From: Fischerella muscicola SAG 1427-1 = PCC 73103
GTDB lineage: Bacteria > Cyanobacteriota > Cyanobacteriia > Cyanobacteriales > Nostocaceae
Assembly (NCBI RefSeq): GCF_000317245.1
Contig: NZ_AJLJ01000176.1
Coordinates: 1-64,000, forward strand
Direction: 5' to 3'
DNA length: 64,000 nt
Part shown: in pieces, positions 9,626-18,369 of the stretch
Layout of the letters: every line of letters starts with the position of its first letter
Numbering within the stretch: the first letter of the stretch is position 1
Notes under the pieces: model-generated
The model's database searches: none
Told to the model about the DNA's origin: nothing
What the model saw: the letters and a program-made list of their open reading frames with translations, nothing else
Program-made: the position numbers and the translations under genes

Positions 9626-10330
9626 ATGGCTGACTCCTCCAGTACAATTAGTATCAAGAGGGGTAAACATTTGAAAGTAGTCATGGAAAATACTCAAAAT
9701 GTACAGCAGCCATTGGAGGCAAAAGCACCCATAAATGAAGCTGTAAAAACTGGATCTGCACTACAAACAAGCAAAAACTCTCTGATAAATTTGTTAGTTC
9801 AACACCCTTGGTTGGTAATTGCAGGCGTGTTGCTAGCTTTGATCAGTGCTGCTGCTGTAGCTGTGTATAGTCTTGGTTACGTAGGACGTGTAAAACTTGA
9901 AGAACCAGAATTAATCCAGCTTGAAGCAGAATCACCCATAACTACAACCCCTCAAAGGACAAAAGCATTCTATAGTCCTGTTTCTTTGCAGATGATCGCA
10001 GCGATCACTATAAGTTGTGCTGGTGGATGCTTTATCGTTTGTTTTCTGCTTAACCGTCTGACACAGCAGAAAATCCAAGAAAATCCTAATCGAGTACAAT
10101 CACGCTTGAAACAACGTCGTCAAAAGCAGTTAGAACCATCCCCTAGTGAGAATTTACCAGTTTTTGTACCACCAGCACCCGAATCTTCTCATACATCTTC
10201 AGAAGCAGCAAAACCTGTAGTTACTGTTTTACCACCAGAAGCAGATTTTAACAAAGATGGCAAAGACTCTTTGGCAAGCATGATGGATCTTCGTAAACAG
10301 ACTTCTTTGTCTTCACTGTTGCGCGATTAA
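9626..10330 (+). CDS. Hypothetical two-helix membrane protein
   Basis: A 234-residue protein with a polar N-terminus, a membrane helix at about 60-80 (WLVIAGVLLALISAAAVAVY), a short loop, a second helix at about 120-142, and a basic then proline/serine-rich tail. No known domain is seen. The ATG at 9683 (MENTQNVQQPLE) is an alternative start; neither has a strong ribosome site. It lies 121 bases after ddl in the same direction, but cotranscription is uncertain. Confidence 0.65.
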   Translation: MADSSSTISIKRGKHLKVVMENTQNVQQPLEAKAPINEAVKTGSALQTSKNSLINLLVQHPWLVIAGVLLALISAAAVAVYSLGYVGRVKLEEPELIQLEAESPITTTPQRTKAFYSPVSLQMIAAITISCAGGCFIVCFLLNRLTQQKIQENPNRVQSRLKQRRQKQLEPSPSENLPVFVPPAPESSHTSSEAAKPVVTVLPPEADFNKDGKDSLASMMDLRKQTSLSSLLRD

Positions 10331-10354
10331 GTTTTGTGAACAACAAGATCTCCA

Positions 10355-10666
10355 ACTTCGCAGAAGGATATAGCTGGCGAAGGTGGGGTTGATCGCTCTT
10401 TTGCCCACAAATTGGTTTGTGAGACGCGCCAATGGTGCTGTAGCGCATGGCTTTGCTAAGGCATGTCTCTAGCATAAATTTAATCTTTATTTGCGATCGC
10501 GTAGCGGCTGCTTTGCAGCATCGCTTTCACGTTTGTGGTGAATCTCAGAACACAATAGCTCCAACAGACTTAGCAATGCTACGCCTGGTACATCTGTTGG
10601 AATAACGAAAAATCGTTCAATGAGTGGTGTCACCACTGATTCGCCAACTATATCCTTCTGCGAAGT
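10355..10666. repeat. 27-bp inverted repeats enclosing a 312-bp segment
   Basis: Arms at 10355-10381 and 10640-10666 match at 26 of 27 positions (arm begins ACTTCGCAGAAGGATATAG). The arrangement resembles a non-autonomous element or two inverted copies of one repeat. The interior contains a GCGATCGCGTAGCGG-type repeat and no convincing gene. The left edge is only 25 bases from the stop of the preceding gene. No target duplication was recognised. Confidence 0.6.
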
Positions 10667-11559
10667 CGGGAATCTGACTCTCTCAATTTTCACAAATCCT
10701 ACACGGATTGCTGTATGGGACTCCTATTTAATTTTTGTTGGTGTAGCCTGCACTCTGCGCTGAAAAAACTCAATACACATTCTGTTCCTTCTTAAGAGTC
10801 TTCACAAGTAAGTTCATAAATAAAATCTGATTCCTATAGTTATATAAAAAATATAAATTATGATTTAATTCTCTACTGTAAATCATAATTTATATTGCAA
10901 ATTATATGTCTTTCACACAAGATACTATCGAATTTAATTACATAATTGCCATTCTGCCAAAATAAAGTTTTGAGTTCTATCTCTTCCTAATTACATAGTT
11001 TTAATACTAAAAAAACAGATGAGGGCTATAGGTCATGAAGGGTCATACCACTCACCCTAATATTAGCTAAAACTTTCTAAATACAGATAATTATCTAAAA
11101 AAGATAAAATTAATAAATATCTGTTGTAATGTTTATATCTATAACTATAAATAATGTTCAAGAGGCTACAACTTTCTGGTAAAAACGGCTATTTTCTGCT
11201 ATATAACAACGTTTTATCAGGTTTTTTATAAGTAGGAAAACTTGCCAATCTGGCAACAAAGCTCTGATTTATTCAGTTAAATTGAATTCAAGATAAACGA
11301 CTTCAAGGGTGTTGTTATCAGGGTGTACCACAATAAAATATTTTTTTATGTGGTATACCTCTACCGAATTATTTACAGGCAAAAACACAATATATCTAAA
11401 TATGATATATAAAATTATTGCCTGATAAAATTCCAATTAGTTAGTTAGTTATGTACAAATGTGATAATAGAGTTGATTTTATTAATTTATTAGTTGGTGA
11501 AAAACAAATTGTTCAATAACCAACAATCAATAACCAACCACTAACAATATTCATCAGAT

Positions 11560-11588
11560 TTGGCATTTACTGCACCAGGAAATTAAAT
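11560..11588 (+). promoter_or_regulatory. Sigma-70-type promoter of the small RNA candidate
   Basis: TTGGCA (11560-11565) and TTAAAT (11583-11588) are separated by 17 bases. A start about 7 bases downstream would fall at the first stem of the proposed small RNA. This is pattern matching in AT-rich DNA, so chance is possible. Confidence 0.4.
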
Positions 11589-11594
11589 ATGTAT

Positions 11595-11723
11595 TGGCGT
11601 TGTTGTTCCACACTTAGCCCCCTAAACAAATAACAACGCTTGTGCATATTCCTGTTCTCTTCAGTGGTAAATGTCTGGGTGGGAGTCAAAAGCGACTGGT
11701 ATGCTGACTCCCACTCTTTTTTT
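11595..11723 (+). ncRNA. Candidate small RNA of about 130 nt
   Basis: A promoter-like pair, an 8-bp stem (GCGTTGTT at 11597-11604 with AACAACGC at 11632-11639) closing a loop with CCCCCTAAACAAATAA, a single-stranded link, and a strong intrinsic terminator at 11679-11723 follow each other in the right order. No open frame of any length is enclosed, and the downstream gene is on the opposite strand, so the terminator has no coding gene to serve. I cannot match it to a named RNA family. Confidence 0.5.
11679..11723 (+). terminator. Strong Rho-independent terminator
   Basis: A 10-bp perfect stem GTGGGAGTCA/TGACTCCCAC with a 16-base loop, followed by TCTTTTTTT. The T-run gives plus-strand polarity. 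The nearest upstream plus-strand gene ends 1.35 kb away. Confidence 0.8.
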
Positions 11724-11765
11724 ATGGGTTTTATGTGTTCCCTGTTAAGAGTTCCCGGTTCCCTT

Positions 11766-12713
11766 TTATTTTTCCAAAGTCCAAAATTGTGTATCTTGCA
11801 AAAACTCTAAGATTGCTGCATTTAATTCCTTGGAAGCACCCGTGGAAGCATCATGACAGCAGTTAGCCAGAATTTGCAGCCTAGAATTAGGAAGGTGTTG
11901 ATGCAATTTTTCCCCGTGACTAGCGGGAAACCAACTATCTTGTTTTCCCCACAAAACTAATGTCGGACAGTGGATAGAACCAAGATTATTTTGTACTTTG
12001 CTCAACAAATTGGGTTTGTTTGCTTTCTGGTTCTCAATTTCTCGTATCGCTATCTTTACTTCTTCGGCTACTTTAGTGAGAGTACCCCTGAGTTCAGTGT
12101 ATGGGTAAGTTATCCAGTAAACATCTTCCTCTGTTAAAACAGATGGATCAAACAACACCCGACGCCGTTCTATGGCCATTACTTCTCTTACTAATGGAGC
12201 TAGTAAATTTGCCAAGCCTAATGTGTCTATTGTTTGTATGACTTCCAATGGAGTTTGGGCGAGCAATGACATCCCCCAATGGGGAAGACTTTCGGCAAAA
12301 ATTGGTATGTTTACTACTACTAACCGTGCTACTAGCTGCGGATTTTCTTGAGCCAAAGCTAGGGCAACTAATCCACCTAAAGATTCTGCTACAATTGCCA
12401 CAGGCTCATCACTTAGTGATTGAATTATTCGCTCTAATTCGATGACTTGATGACCATTGTGTTCTCTTCGCAACAATGGTTTTTCGGAAAATCCATAGCC
12501 TTTGGCATCAAAACAAATTACCCGAAAGTATTTCGATAAAGGCTGAATACTGTGACGCCAATTATAACTCCAGCTACCCAGACCATGTAAAAAAAATATA
12601 GGTCTGCCAGTACCTATTTCCCCATAAGCAATTTGTACAGGGTAGCCATTAGCATCAGAAATTGTTATACTTTGCCGCCCTTTTGGAAAAGTAACCTGCC
12701 ACCAATCTTTCAT
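11766..12713 (-). CDS. Alpha/beta hydrolase
   Basis: A 315-residue soluble hydrolase fold. The oxyanion HG is at 43-44 (FLHGLGSW), the nucleophile S111 sits in AESLGG, the acid is in LWGKQDSWFP and the histidine in NCCHDAS near the C-terminus, so the catalytic triad is complete. Substrate is unknown; haloperoxidase- or esterase-like members share this pattern. It follows the DUF4112 gene by 19 bases on the same strand, suggesting a two-gene operon. Confidence 0.88.
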   Translation of the reverse strand: MKDWWQVTFPKGRQSITISDANGYPVQIAYGEIGTGRPIFFLHGLGSWSYNWRHSIQPLSKYFRVICFDAKGYGFSEKPLLRREHNGHQVIELERIIQSLSDEPVAIVAESLGGLVALALAQENPQLVARLVVVNIPIFAESLPHWGMSLLAQTPLEVIQTIDTLGLANLLAPLVREVMAIERRRVLFDPSVLTEEDVYWITYPYTELRGTLTKVAEEVKIAIREIENQKANKPNLLSKVQNNLGSIHCPTLVLWGKQDSWFPASHGEKLHQHLPNSRLQILANCCHDASTGASKELNAAILEFLQDTQFWTLEK

Positions 12714-12732
12714 TCTTTTTGTGAAAACTCAT

Positions 12733-13239
12733 TTAACTACCGGTTAAGGCTCCCCACAGCAGTCTCATTAGTATCACAGGCAAGGCTACTAAGACAATGG
12801 CAACTAACAGTAATCCAATCAACACCGCAAATACAAACCACTTATCGGCGCTTTGATTTTGACTAGGAAACCTTAAATGTTCTTCTAATAGCTTGACATT
12901 ATGCTCATTTGCTGTCCAAGTAAAATCAAACAAATCTCCCAGTACCGGGACAGCACCAACCAAGCCATCAATAATGATATTAAACACCATTTTGCCTAAA
13001 GTCCTTGTTGGCACACCTAAGCGTGCTGATTCTAGGACAATGTAAGCAGAAAGCATGACACCTAAAAAATCACCACCAACGGGTATTAGTCCCAAAATCG
13101 GATCTAAACCAATACCAACACGTGTTCCGGGAATAACAATGGCTTTATCTAGCAAGCGACTAAGCTGACGTAGACGCTTAAGGGTAGGTGCTTTAGCTTC
13201 AGATTCAATAGTAGAAAAACGACGACGTGGCTGAGACAT
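12733..13239 (-). CDS. DUF4112 membrane protein
   Basis: A 168-residue protein. The signature LDPILGLIPVGGDFLGVMLSA, followed by GLVGAVPVLGDLFDFTWTAN, identifies DUF4112, a family of unknown function. The first of these and the C-terminal segment (about 142-162) look membrane-inserted. An aspartate after each glycine-rich turn is conserved in the family. It is the first gene of a likely pair with the hydrolase. Confidence 0.85.
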   Translation of the reverse strand: MSQPRRRFSTIESEAKAPTLKRLRQLSRLLDKAIVIPGTRVGIGLDPILGLIPVGGDFLGVMLSAYIVLESARLGVPTRTLGKMVFNIIIDGLVGAVPVLGDLFDFTWTANEHNVKLLEEHLRFPSQNQSADKWFVFAVLIGLLLVAIVLVALPVILMRLLWGALTGS

Positions 13240-13525
13240 GGAAGCGATCGCGCCTCTTATGATTAAATCCTAAATATCTTACTCCTATACTGGGAATTTG
13301 CAAGAATTTTTTTGGTATAAATAATACAATTGACTAAAATAGTTGGTTATTTGTCATTTATCTTAGTGTTTATATCATTGCGCTACATCATTTCTATATT
13401 TGTTAGAGTATCAAGTTGAGCTATATTAAAATTTGCGTCTACGCACTGTTGATGATTGGGTTGATATAGACGATGTCTATCGGCAAGCCGAAGAAGCGTC
13501 TACGCACCACAAAGTCGTAATACAC

Positions 13526-14131
13526 TCAACGAGGAAGAATATCATCTAGGCGAAGTTGAAGACGAGGCAAAAGTGGTGAGTTAATAAATTGATTTAATCG
13601 ATATTGTTGTTGAGTATAAGTGTCTTCAACTAGTTGACAGACAGTAAAGGTAGGTTGTTTGGGTTTACCAATAAATGCAACTCCACCCAATCCTCGATAA
13701 TCTACAATCCAATATTCAGGAATCCCTAAAAGTGCATACTCTTCAACTTTGCGAGCATAATCAGTTTCCCAGTTTGTACTAACAACTTCCACCACTAATT
13801 TAATTGATCGCCCCAATGTAATTACGGGTTCTCCTTCCCAAAGAGGTTCACGATCAAGAACGGTTTCATCAAGAACCACAACGTCAGGACGACGAACTGT
13901 AGCTGCATCCGCGAAGGGGTAAATTAAACAAGTGCGAGGAATAAACCAGGGGAGTTTTTCCGCAACAAGGTGTATACCAATTTGGGTTGCAACTTTGCCA
14001 CTCACGGTTTCGTGGGGGCCAGTGGGTTCCATGTCAATTAGTTCTCCGTCTGCTAATTCATAGTGGGGATTATCTCGGTATTGAGAGAGAAAATCTTCTT
14101 TAGTGAGGGTTTTTTGGGAGATATATGTCAT
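13526..14131 (-). CDS. Uma2-family (DUF820) PD-(D/E)XK nuclease-like protein
   Basis: A 201-residue member of the family that is greatly expanded in cyanobacteria. RRPDVVVLD supplies the acidic residue, and LVVEVVSTNWETDYARKVEEY-type context gives the E and K of a restriction-like fold, then IPEYWIVD. Cellular function is not established. The gene is isolated; the spacer to the DUF4112 gene contains GCGTCTACGCA repeats. Confidence 0.88.
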   Translation of the reverse strand: MTYISQKTLTKEDFLSQYRDNPHYELADGELIDMEPTGPHETVSGKVATQIGIHLVAEKLPWFIPRTCLIYPFADAATVRRPDVVVLDETVLDREPLWEGEPVITLGRSIKLVVEVVSTNWETDYARKVEEYALLGIPEYWIVDYRGLGGVAFIGKPKQPTFTVCQLVEDTYTQQQYRLNQFINSPLLPRLQLRLDDILPR

Positions 14132-14313
14132 TGAGCGAATCTCCTGAAGGTATTGTAGTTTTAATCGTTAGTTTTTACAGTTTACGAAAGGCTGAGGTTG
14201 AAGTTTTCTGGAAAAACCTAAGAAGCTCCTGAAGTAGAATACAGCACCTATAAAAAAGGATGCACAGCTAGATTGCCTAAACTAAATCAACCTGACAAAG
14301 GAGTTAGTGAGCA

Positions 14314-14565
14314 ATGTGGGATAAAATGCCACCTTTGAAGTCTAAGAAGAATCCTTCTTTTGCATTCTTCATAGGTATCTTTTTCGGAGCACTAGGGGTT
14401 GCAATTTACTTCCAGAGCTTCCTTGATTTCTTAGTTCCGTTCGTAGTATTTATCGTAGCTACAATCGCAGGATTTGGCATTGGAGCTGTACCAGGTTGGC
14501 TCTTCGCTGGATTTTGGGGTATGGTACGGGCTTTAGATTCTAACCACAGGAGGGGCGAACATTGA
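14314..14565 (+). CDS. Small two-helix membrane protein
   Basis: An 83-residue protein with two hydrophobic segments (about 16-35 and 38-67, the latter glycine-rich, FGIGAVPGWLFAGFWGMV) and a charged tail. AAAGGAG lies 12 bases upstream of the ATG. Function is unknown. The last bases before its start and the next gene are separate, so it looks monocistronic. Confidence 0.6.
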   Translation: MWDKMPPLKSKKNPSFAFFIGIFFGALGVAIYFQSFLDFLVPFVVFIVATIAGFGIGAVPGWLFAGFWGMVRALDSNHRRGEH

Positions 14566-14692
14566 GAGAAGCTTAACTAAACACTATAGCTTAATTAATA
14601 AAACTTAGAATATTGCAATTACCAAACTATAATTTTTTACTCATATTGAAATGGGAAATAGTTTAAGCCTGCTTCCCACTTCATTTTTACCT

Positions 14693-14911
14693 CTATTCTG
14701 TCAGAGTATCGAGTTTAGCCAGTAGTTTTAAGCCTGCTTCTGGGTCGCCAGTTGCAGCCATTGCTTTAAATCTCGTATGGGCATCAAATTCTGCTAAAGC
14801 TATGGTAGAAAGTTCTTCAATTAGCTTATTGACACTGATACCTTTAGCTTGAGCAAGTTCTTTCAATCTATTATGTTTATCGTCTGGTAAACGAATAGTT
14901 AAAGTTGCCAT
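14693..14911 (-). CDS. RHH/CopG-type antitoxin
   Basis: A 72-residue protein. MATLTIRLPDDKHNRLKELA followed by KGISVNKLIEELSTIAL is the strand-helix-helix pattern of ribbon-helix-helix antitoxins, which bind operator DNA and, through the C-terminal tail, the toxin. It follows the PIN toxin gene by 6 bases, so the pair is cotranscribed with the toxin first. It probably autoregulates the pair. Confidence 0.8.
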   Translation of the reverse strand: MATLTIRLPDDKHNRLKELAQAKGISVNKLIEELSTIALAEFDAHTRFKAMAATGDPEAGLKLLAKLDTLTE

Positions 14912-14917
14912 TTTTAT

Positions 14918-15340
14918 TTAACTCCTAATAATTTCTTCGGGTTTTAATATTGATAAGTTAGGAAATAACAATTCAGCATTGTGGAAATCTTTGACATTGT
15001 GAGTGACAATAATCTGAGCATTTCCCGCAACTGCTAATTCAATTAAGTGATTATCAGCTTCGTCTTTTAAATTAGGTCGCCATAAATAGTAGATATAAAC
15101 CCATGTACTGACACTCATTAATGATGCTGTTAAAGCAGAAATTTCTTCAGTAGTTAAAGGGCATTTGGCGATAATTTCTGAGCGATGAATAACTGACTCA
15201 TACTCGGAAAATAAAGCGTTTCCCATCAAAGGCTGATATTCTCTTTTCAAGCAGCGTCGAATGAGTTCTCGACTGGAGCCTTTAGAGCTAATCAGCGCAC
15301 TGATAAAAACGCTGGTATCAACTACAATTTTAATTACCAT
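14918..15340 (-). CDS. PIN-domain toxin (ribonuclease)
   Basis: A 140-residue PIN protein of the putative toxin-antitoxin PIN family. IVVDTSVFISAL gives the first acidic residue, a glutamate follows in the NALFSEYESV segment, and KDEADNHLIELAVAG and IVTHNVKDF give the remaining acidic residues, so the metal site looks intact. It would cleave RNA. The order toxin then antitoxin is the reverse of standard vapBC. Confidence 0.85.
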   Translation of the reverse strand: MVIKIVVDTSVFISALISSKGSSRELIRRCLKREYQPLMGNALFSEYESVIHRSEIIAKCPLTTEEISALTASLMSVSTWVYIYYLWRPNLKDEADNHLIELAVAGNAQIIVTHNVKDFHNAELLFPNLSILKPEEIIRS

Positions 15341-15366
15341 GTAATTATGATAGCATATATGCTGTC

Positions 15367-15480
15367 ATGAGAATTTCAGTCAAAAGACTTATAAAAGCGA
15401 GCGCACTCTTGGCAACTGGTTTAGCGCTGTTTAAAAACTGGTATTGTCTAAAATCAACAGACATCATTGGTTTAAAATAG
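15367..15480 (+). CDS. Possible 37-residue ORF
   Basis: MRISVKRLIKASALLATGLA and 17 more residues, basic then hydrophobic like a short membrane or leader peptide, ending 25 bases before the coiled-coil gene. No clear ribosome site. It overlaps the probable promoter region of the toxin gene on the other strand, so it may be chance. Confidence 0.2.
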   Translation: MRISVKRLIKASALLATGLALFKNWYCLKSTDIIGLK

Positions 15481-15505
15481 TGGACATTGCTGAGACAGCT
15501 TACAT

Positions 15506-15961
15506 ATGAGTCAAGAATTAACACAGCAGTGGTTAACTGAAGTCCAGACGCTGAAACAGCAACTGGCACATTTGCAACAAGAAAGGGATGCTGCTTGGGA
15601 AAGTTCTGAAAAATGGCGAAAACTCTATAACACTGAAGCAGAACAACGTCGTACAGATGCTCAACTCTCCAAACAGACGATCGCATCATTGCAAGCACAA
15701 ATTCAACGCTTACAAGGTATTGAAGCAGCACAACTCAATGATGGTGCAGCTACAGCAGCTATTCAGCAAGAAATAGCCTCAATTAAATCCATAGAGGAAT
15801 TAAAAGCGAAATTAGTGGCTGCGATCAAAGAACGCGATCGCCTACAACAGGCGTTGAAAAACGAACAAGACGAACACGCGCAAACTCGTAAAAGCCTGAC
15901 TACTGCTTTGGGTGATGCGATTGATAGCTTAAGCCGTCAGCGTGCAGCAATAGGAGAATAA
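15506..15961 (+). CDS. Coiled-coil protein of unknown function
   Basis: A 151-residue protein that is nearly all heptad-like (for example EVQTLKQQLAHLQQERDAAW and later LVAAIKERDRLQQAL), so it should form a long coiled coil. No membrane segment or enzymatic motif is visible. It is widespread-looking in cyanobacteria but uncharacterised to my knowledge. It converges with the histidine kinase gene. Confidence 0.75.
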   Translation: MSQELTQQWLTEVQTLKQQLAHLQQERDAAWESSEKWRKLYNTEAEQRRTDAQLSKQTIASLQAQIQRLQGIEAAQLNDGAATAAIQQEIASIKSIEELKAKLVAAIKERDRLQQALKNEQDEHAQTRKSLTTALGDAIDSLSRQRAAIGE

Positions 15962-15992
15962 GTAGAGAAGATTTAAAGCAAGTGGATATAAT

Positions 15993-17366
15993 TCAATGAG
16001 GAATTTTGACAGTAAATGTTGTGCCAACTCCTACTTTACTTTCTACAAAAATTTCTCCTTGGTGGAGTTCCACACATTTTTTGACAACTGCTAATCCTAA
16101 CCCAGTGCCAACTATGTCTTCAACATTTTGTCCTCGATAAAATGGCTCATATATTTTCTGCTGTTCGGGTTGTAAAATACCTATTCCCTCATCTTTAACT
16201 TGAAAAATCGTAGCTTCTAATTCACATTTTAATACTAAATATATATTGCCTCCTTTAGGTGAATACTTAATTGCATTCAAAAGTAAATTACTGAGAATAG
16301 AATATAATAGCTTTTCATCTATATTGGCACTATAACAACGACCATGTTTAATAAAATTAACTATGGGAGCTTTTGTGTCAAAAAGCTGAAAATCTTCGAG
16401 TAAATTTAAACAAAAACTTTCTAAGTTAATCAATTGAGGATTGAAATCTAATTTGCCTGCTTCTGCTCTTGTTAAAGTCAATAAATCAGTGATCAGTCGA
16501 TTCATTAATTTAGCTGAAGCTTGAATTCTGTATATATTTTTTAATTTATTTTCATCAACAAATTCTTGAAGAATTTCCCTTAATAATTGAGAGGAAAGCA
16601 AAATCACACTTAAAGGCGTACGAAATTCATGAGAAATCATGGAAAATAGGCGCAGTTTTAATTCGTTTAATTCTTTTTCTTGAGCTAAGGATCTTTCAAG
16701 AGCTTCAACCTCATCATGCTTTATCCATTGACGATAAAGTATAAAACACAAACTAGAAACTATAAAAAAGCTTAAAATTGTACCAATTATTTCGATTGTT
16801 GTTCTATATTGAATACTGTATTGCGATTGCTGAAGTGATTCTCTTAAATAAGTTTGTTCTTCTGCTTTAATTTCTTCTAGTACTTTGAGAATATTTTCTC
16901 GAATATTAACACTCTTTTTCGTAATCAATGATTGAGTTTGAAATGCTGATTTGTTTTTTGCATAAATTTCTATTGATTGCTGCAATAAATCTAATCTCTG
17001 AGCTACTAAAACGTGAAAAAGAGTTAACCGCTGTTGTTGATTAAAATCAGGATGTATTTGATGCTGGAGTGCATGAATTTCAGTCTGCATATTTTTAACA
17101 GCAGTTTGGTAACGTTCTAACTCTTGCGTACTTCCCAAAAAAATATATCCTCGCCTTCCTGATTCAGCAACTGACATCGCTGCATAAAAATTTGTCAGCG
17201 TATTGAGAGTTTCATAGGTATGCTGCACTCTATCAGCACTTTCTCTAATTTCGATAGTGTTTTTATAGGAAGCGAAGCCAACTAATCCCATCAGCAAGAG
17301 GGTGATGCAAAATCCTCCTGCTATCCATTTGCCTTGATCAGACCACTTCGTAAATTTTTGAGTCAT
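15993..17366 (-). CDS. Sensor histidine kinase with CHASE3 domain
   Basis: A 457-residue membrane kinase. TM1 is at about 13-34, a CHASE3 sensor (ESGRRGYIFLGS at 68-79) spans roughly 38-185, TM2 is at 191-211, and a short coiled link leads to HisKA with H246 (SHEFRTPLS) and a HATPase domain with NLLLNAIKYSP, DEGIGI and GTGLGL. No HAMP domain is evident between TM2 and HisKA. The ligand is unknown. It is divergent from an OmpR-family regulator gene with 62 bases between, so the two probably form one system. Confidence 0.92.
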   Translation of the reverse strand: MTQKFTKWSDQGKWIAGGFCITLLLMGLVGFASYKNTIEIRESADRVQHTYETLNTLTNFYAAMSVAESGRRGYIFLGSTQELERYQTAVKNMQTEIHALQHQIHPDFNQQQRLTLFHVLVAQRLDLLQQSIEIYAKNKSAFQTQSLITKKSVNIRENILKVLEEIKAEEQTYLRESLQQSQYSIQYRTTIEIIGTILSFFIVSSLCFILYRQWIKHDEVEALERSLAQEKELNELKLRLFSMISHEFRTPLSVILLSSQLLREILQEFVDENKLKNIYRIQASAKLMNRLITDLLTLTRAEAGKLDFNPQLINLESFCLNLLEDFQLFDTKAPIVNFIKHGRCYSANIDEKLLYSILSNLLLNAIKYSPKGGNIYLVLKCELEATIFQVKDEGIGILQPEQQKIYEPFYRGQNVEDIVGTGLGLAVVKKCVELHQGEIFVESKVGVGTTFTVKIPH

Positions 17367-17428
17367 GATAGAGTCAAATTACCTCCTTTGTACTTCTCTG
17401 TGCTGAACAAGAGTATGGTGGCAACTTT

Positions 17429-18121
17429 ATGCGTATTCTGGTAGTTGAAGATGATACCCAATTGGCGGAGGTACTGTCAGAAGTATTAACTAGACGCCAA
17501 TATGTAGTAGATGTTGCCAAAGATGGAGAAGCAGCCTGGAACTCGGTTGAATCAATCAAATATGATCTGTTGGTTTTAGACGTGACGTTGCCCAAATTAG
17601 ATGGTATTCGTTTTTGCCAGCGTTTACGCACTATTCAAGCCAGCAACCCAGCACATCGTAACTCTGCTGCACCAGTACTGATGCTAACGGCTCGTGACAC
17701 AGTCGCAGACAAAATTACTGGATTGGATGCGGGAGCGGATGATTATGTAGCGAAGCCATTTGACTTAGAAGAGTTAATGGCTCGTATACGAGCTTTGCTC
17801 AGACGCGGTAGTTCTGCAACCACATTAAGCTTATGTTGGGGAAACCTGCTTCTCAATCCCAGTACCTATGAGGTTACTTATGATGATAAACCTTTGAGCT
17901 TGACGCCAAAAGAATATGCCATTTTGGAATTATTGGTTGCTAATGGCAGACGTGTTTTAAGCTGCTCTAGTATTATAGAGCAGGTTTGGTCTATGGACGA
18001 CTCGCCTGTTGAGGAAACTGTTAGATCTCACATCAAATCTCTCAGGCAAAAACTTAGGGTTTCAGGTGCTTGTGAAGATTTTATAGAAACTGTGCATGGG
18101 CTGGGCTATCGTCTCAAGTAG
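17429..18121 (+). CDS. OmpR/PhoB-family response regulator
   Basis: A 230-residue regulator. The receiver has the acidic pair E7/D8, phosphoacceptor D51 (LLVLDVTLP) and the lysine of AKPFD, all intact. A winged-helix DNA-binding domain fills the C-terminal 100 residues (LSLTPKEYAILELL, and GLGYRLK at the end). Divergent from the CHASE3 kinase, its likely partner. The 62-base gap should hold both promoters, which invites autoregulation. Confidence 0.93.
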   Translation: MRILVVEDDTQLAEVLSEVLTRRQYVVDVAKDGEAAWNSVESIKYDLLVLDVTLPKLDGIRFCQRLRTIQASNPAHRNSAAPVLMLTARDTVADKITGLDAGADDYVAKPFDLEELMARIRALLRRGSSATTLSLCWGNLLLNPSTYEVTYDDKPLSLTPKEYAILELLVANGRRVLSCSSIIEQVWSMDDSPVEETVRSHIKSLRQKLRVSGACEDFIETVHGLGYRLK

Positions 18122-18369
18122 GGAGGTAGAGTTGCTGTTCGTCATGAAAACTCCACAATTTCTGCACAAATTCTACACGGAAATTACATATCTAGGTTTT
18201 ATATTCTTCAGATATTGGAGGGGAACCAATACGCTTCGGTTAAAGGTGATGGGGAACATGGAGAAACCACCCTTCTAAATTTCCTGAATCCTTTGTCCGT
18301 TCGCCCTTTACCGATATTTATTCGGAGGGCAACACTAAGCAGTAAATCTATATGTTTCAAAAATAGTGG

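Larger units (their letters stand above)
10331..11765. other. 1.4-kb gene-poor stretch
   Basis: The left third (10345-10690) holds a 27-bp inverted repeat pair described separately. From 10780 to 11590 it is strongly AT-rich without an open frame that reads like protein. A small hairpin (TACCACA/TGTGGTA) occurs at about 11327-11356, and a run of TTAG repeats at about 11438-11450. The right end carries a likely promoter, a stem-loop and a strong terminator, treated as a small RNA candidate. Confidence 0.6.

Noticed and set aside
10487-10693. Minus-strand 68-codon frame in the gene-poor stretch
   Set aside because: Its N-terminal half is the right arm of the 27-bp inverted repeat and the rest resembles no protein; no ribosome site.
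11327-11356. TACCACA/TGTGGTA hairpin as a terminator
   Set aside because: The stem is AT-rich, imperfect, and no gene ends nearby.
15345-15731. Minus-strand 128-codon frame opposite the coiled-coil gene
   Set aside because: It is antisense to the heptad-rich coding sequence; the coiled-coil reading explains the region better.
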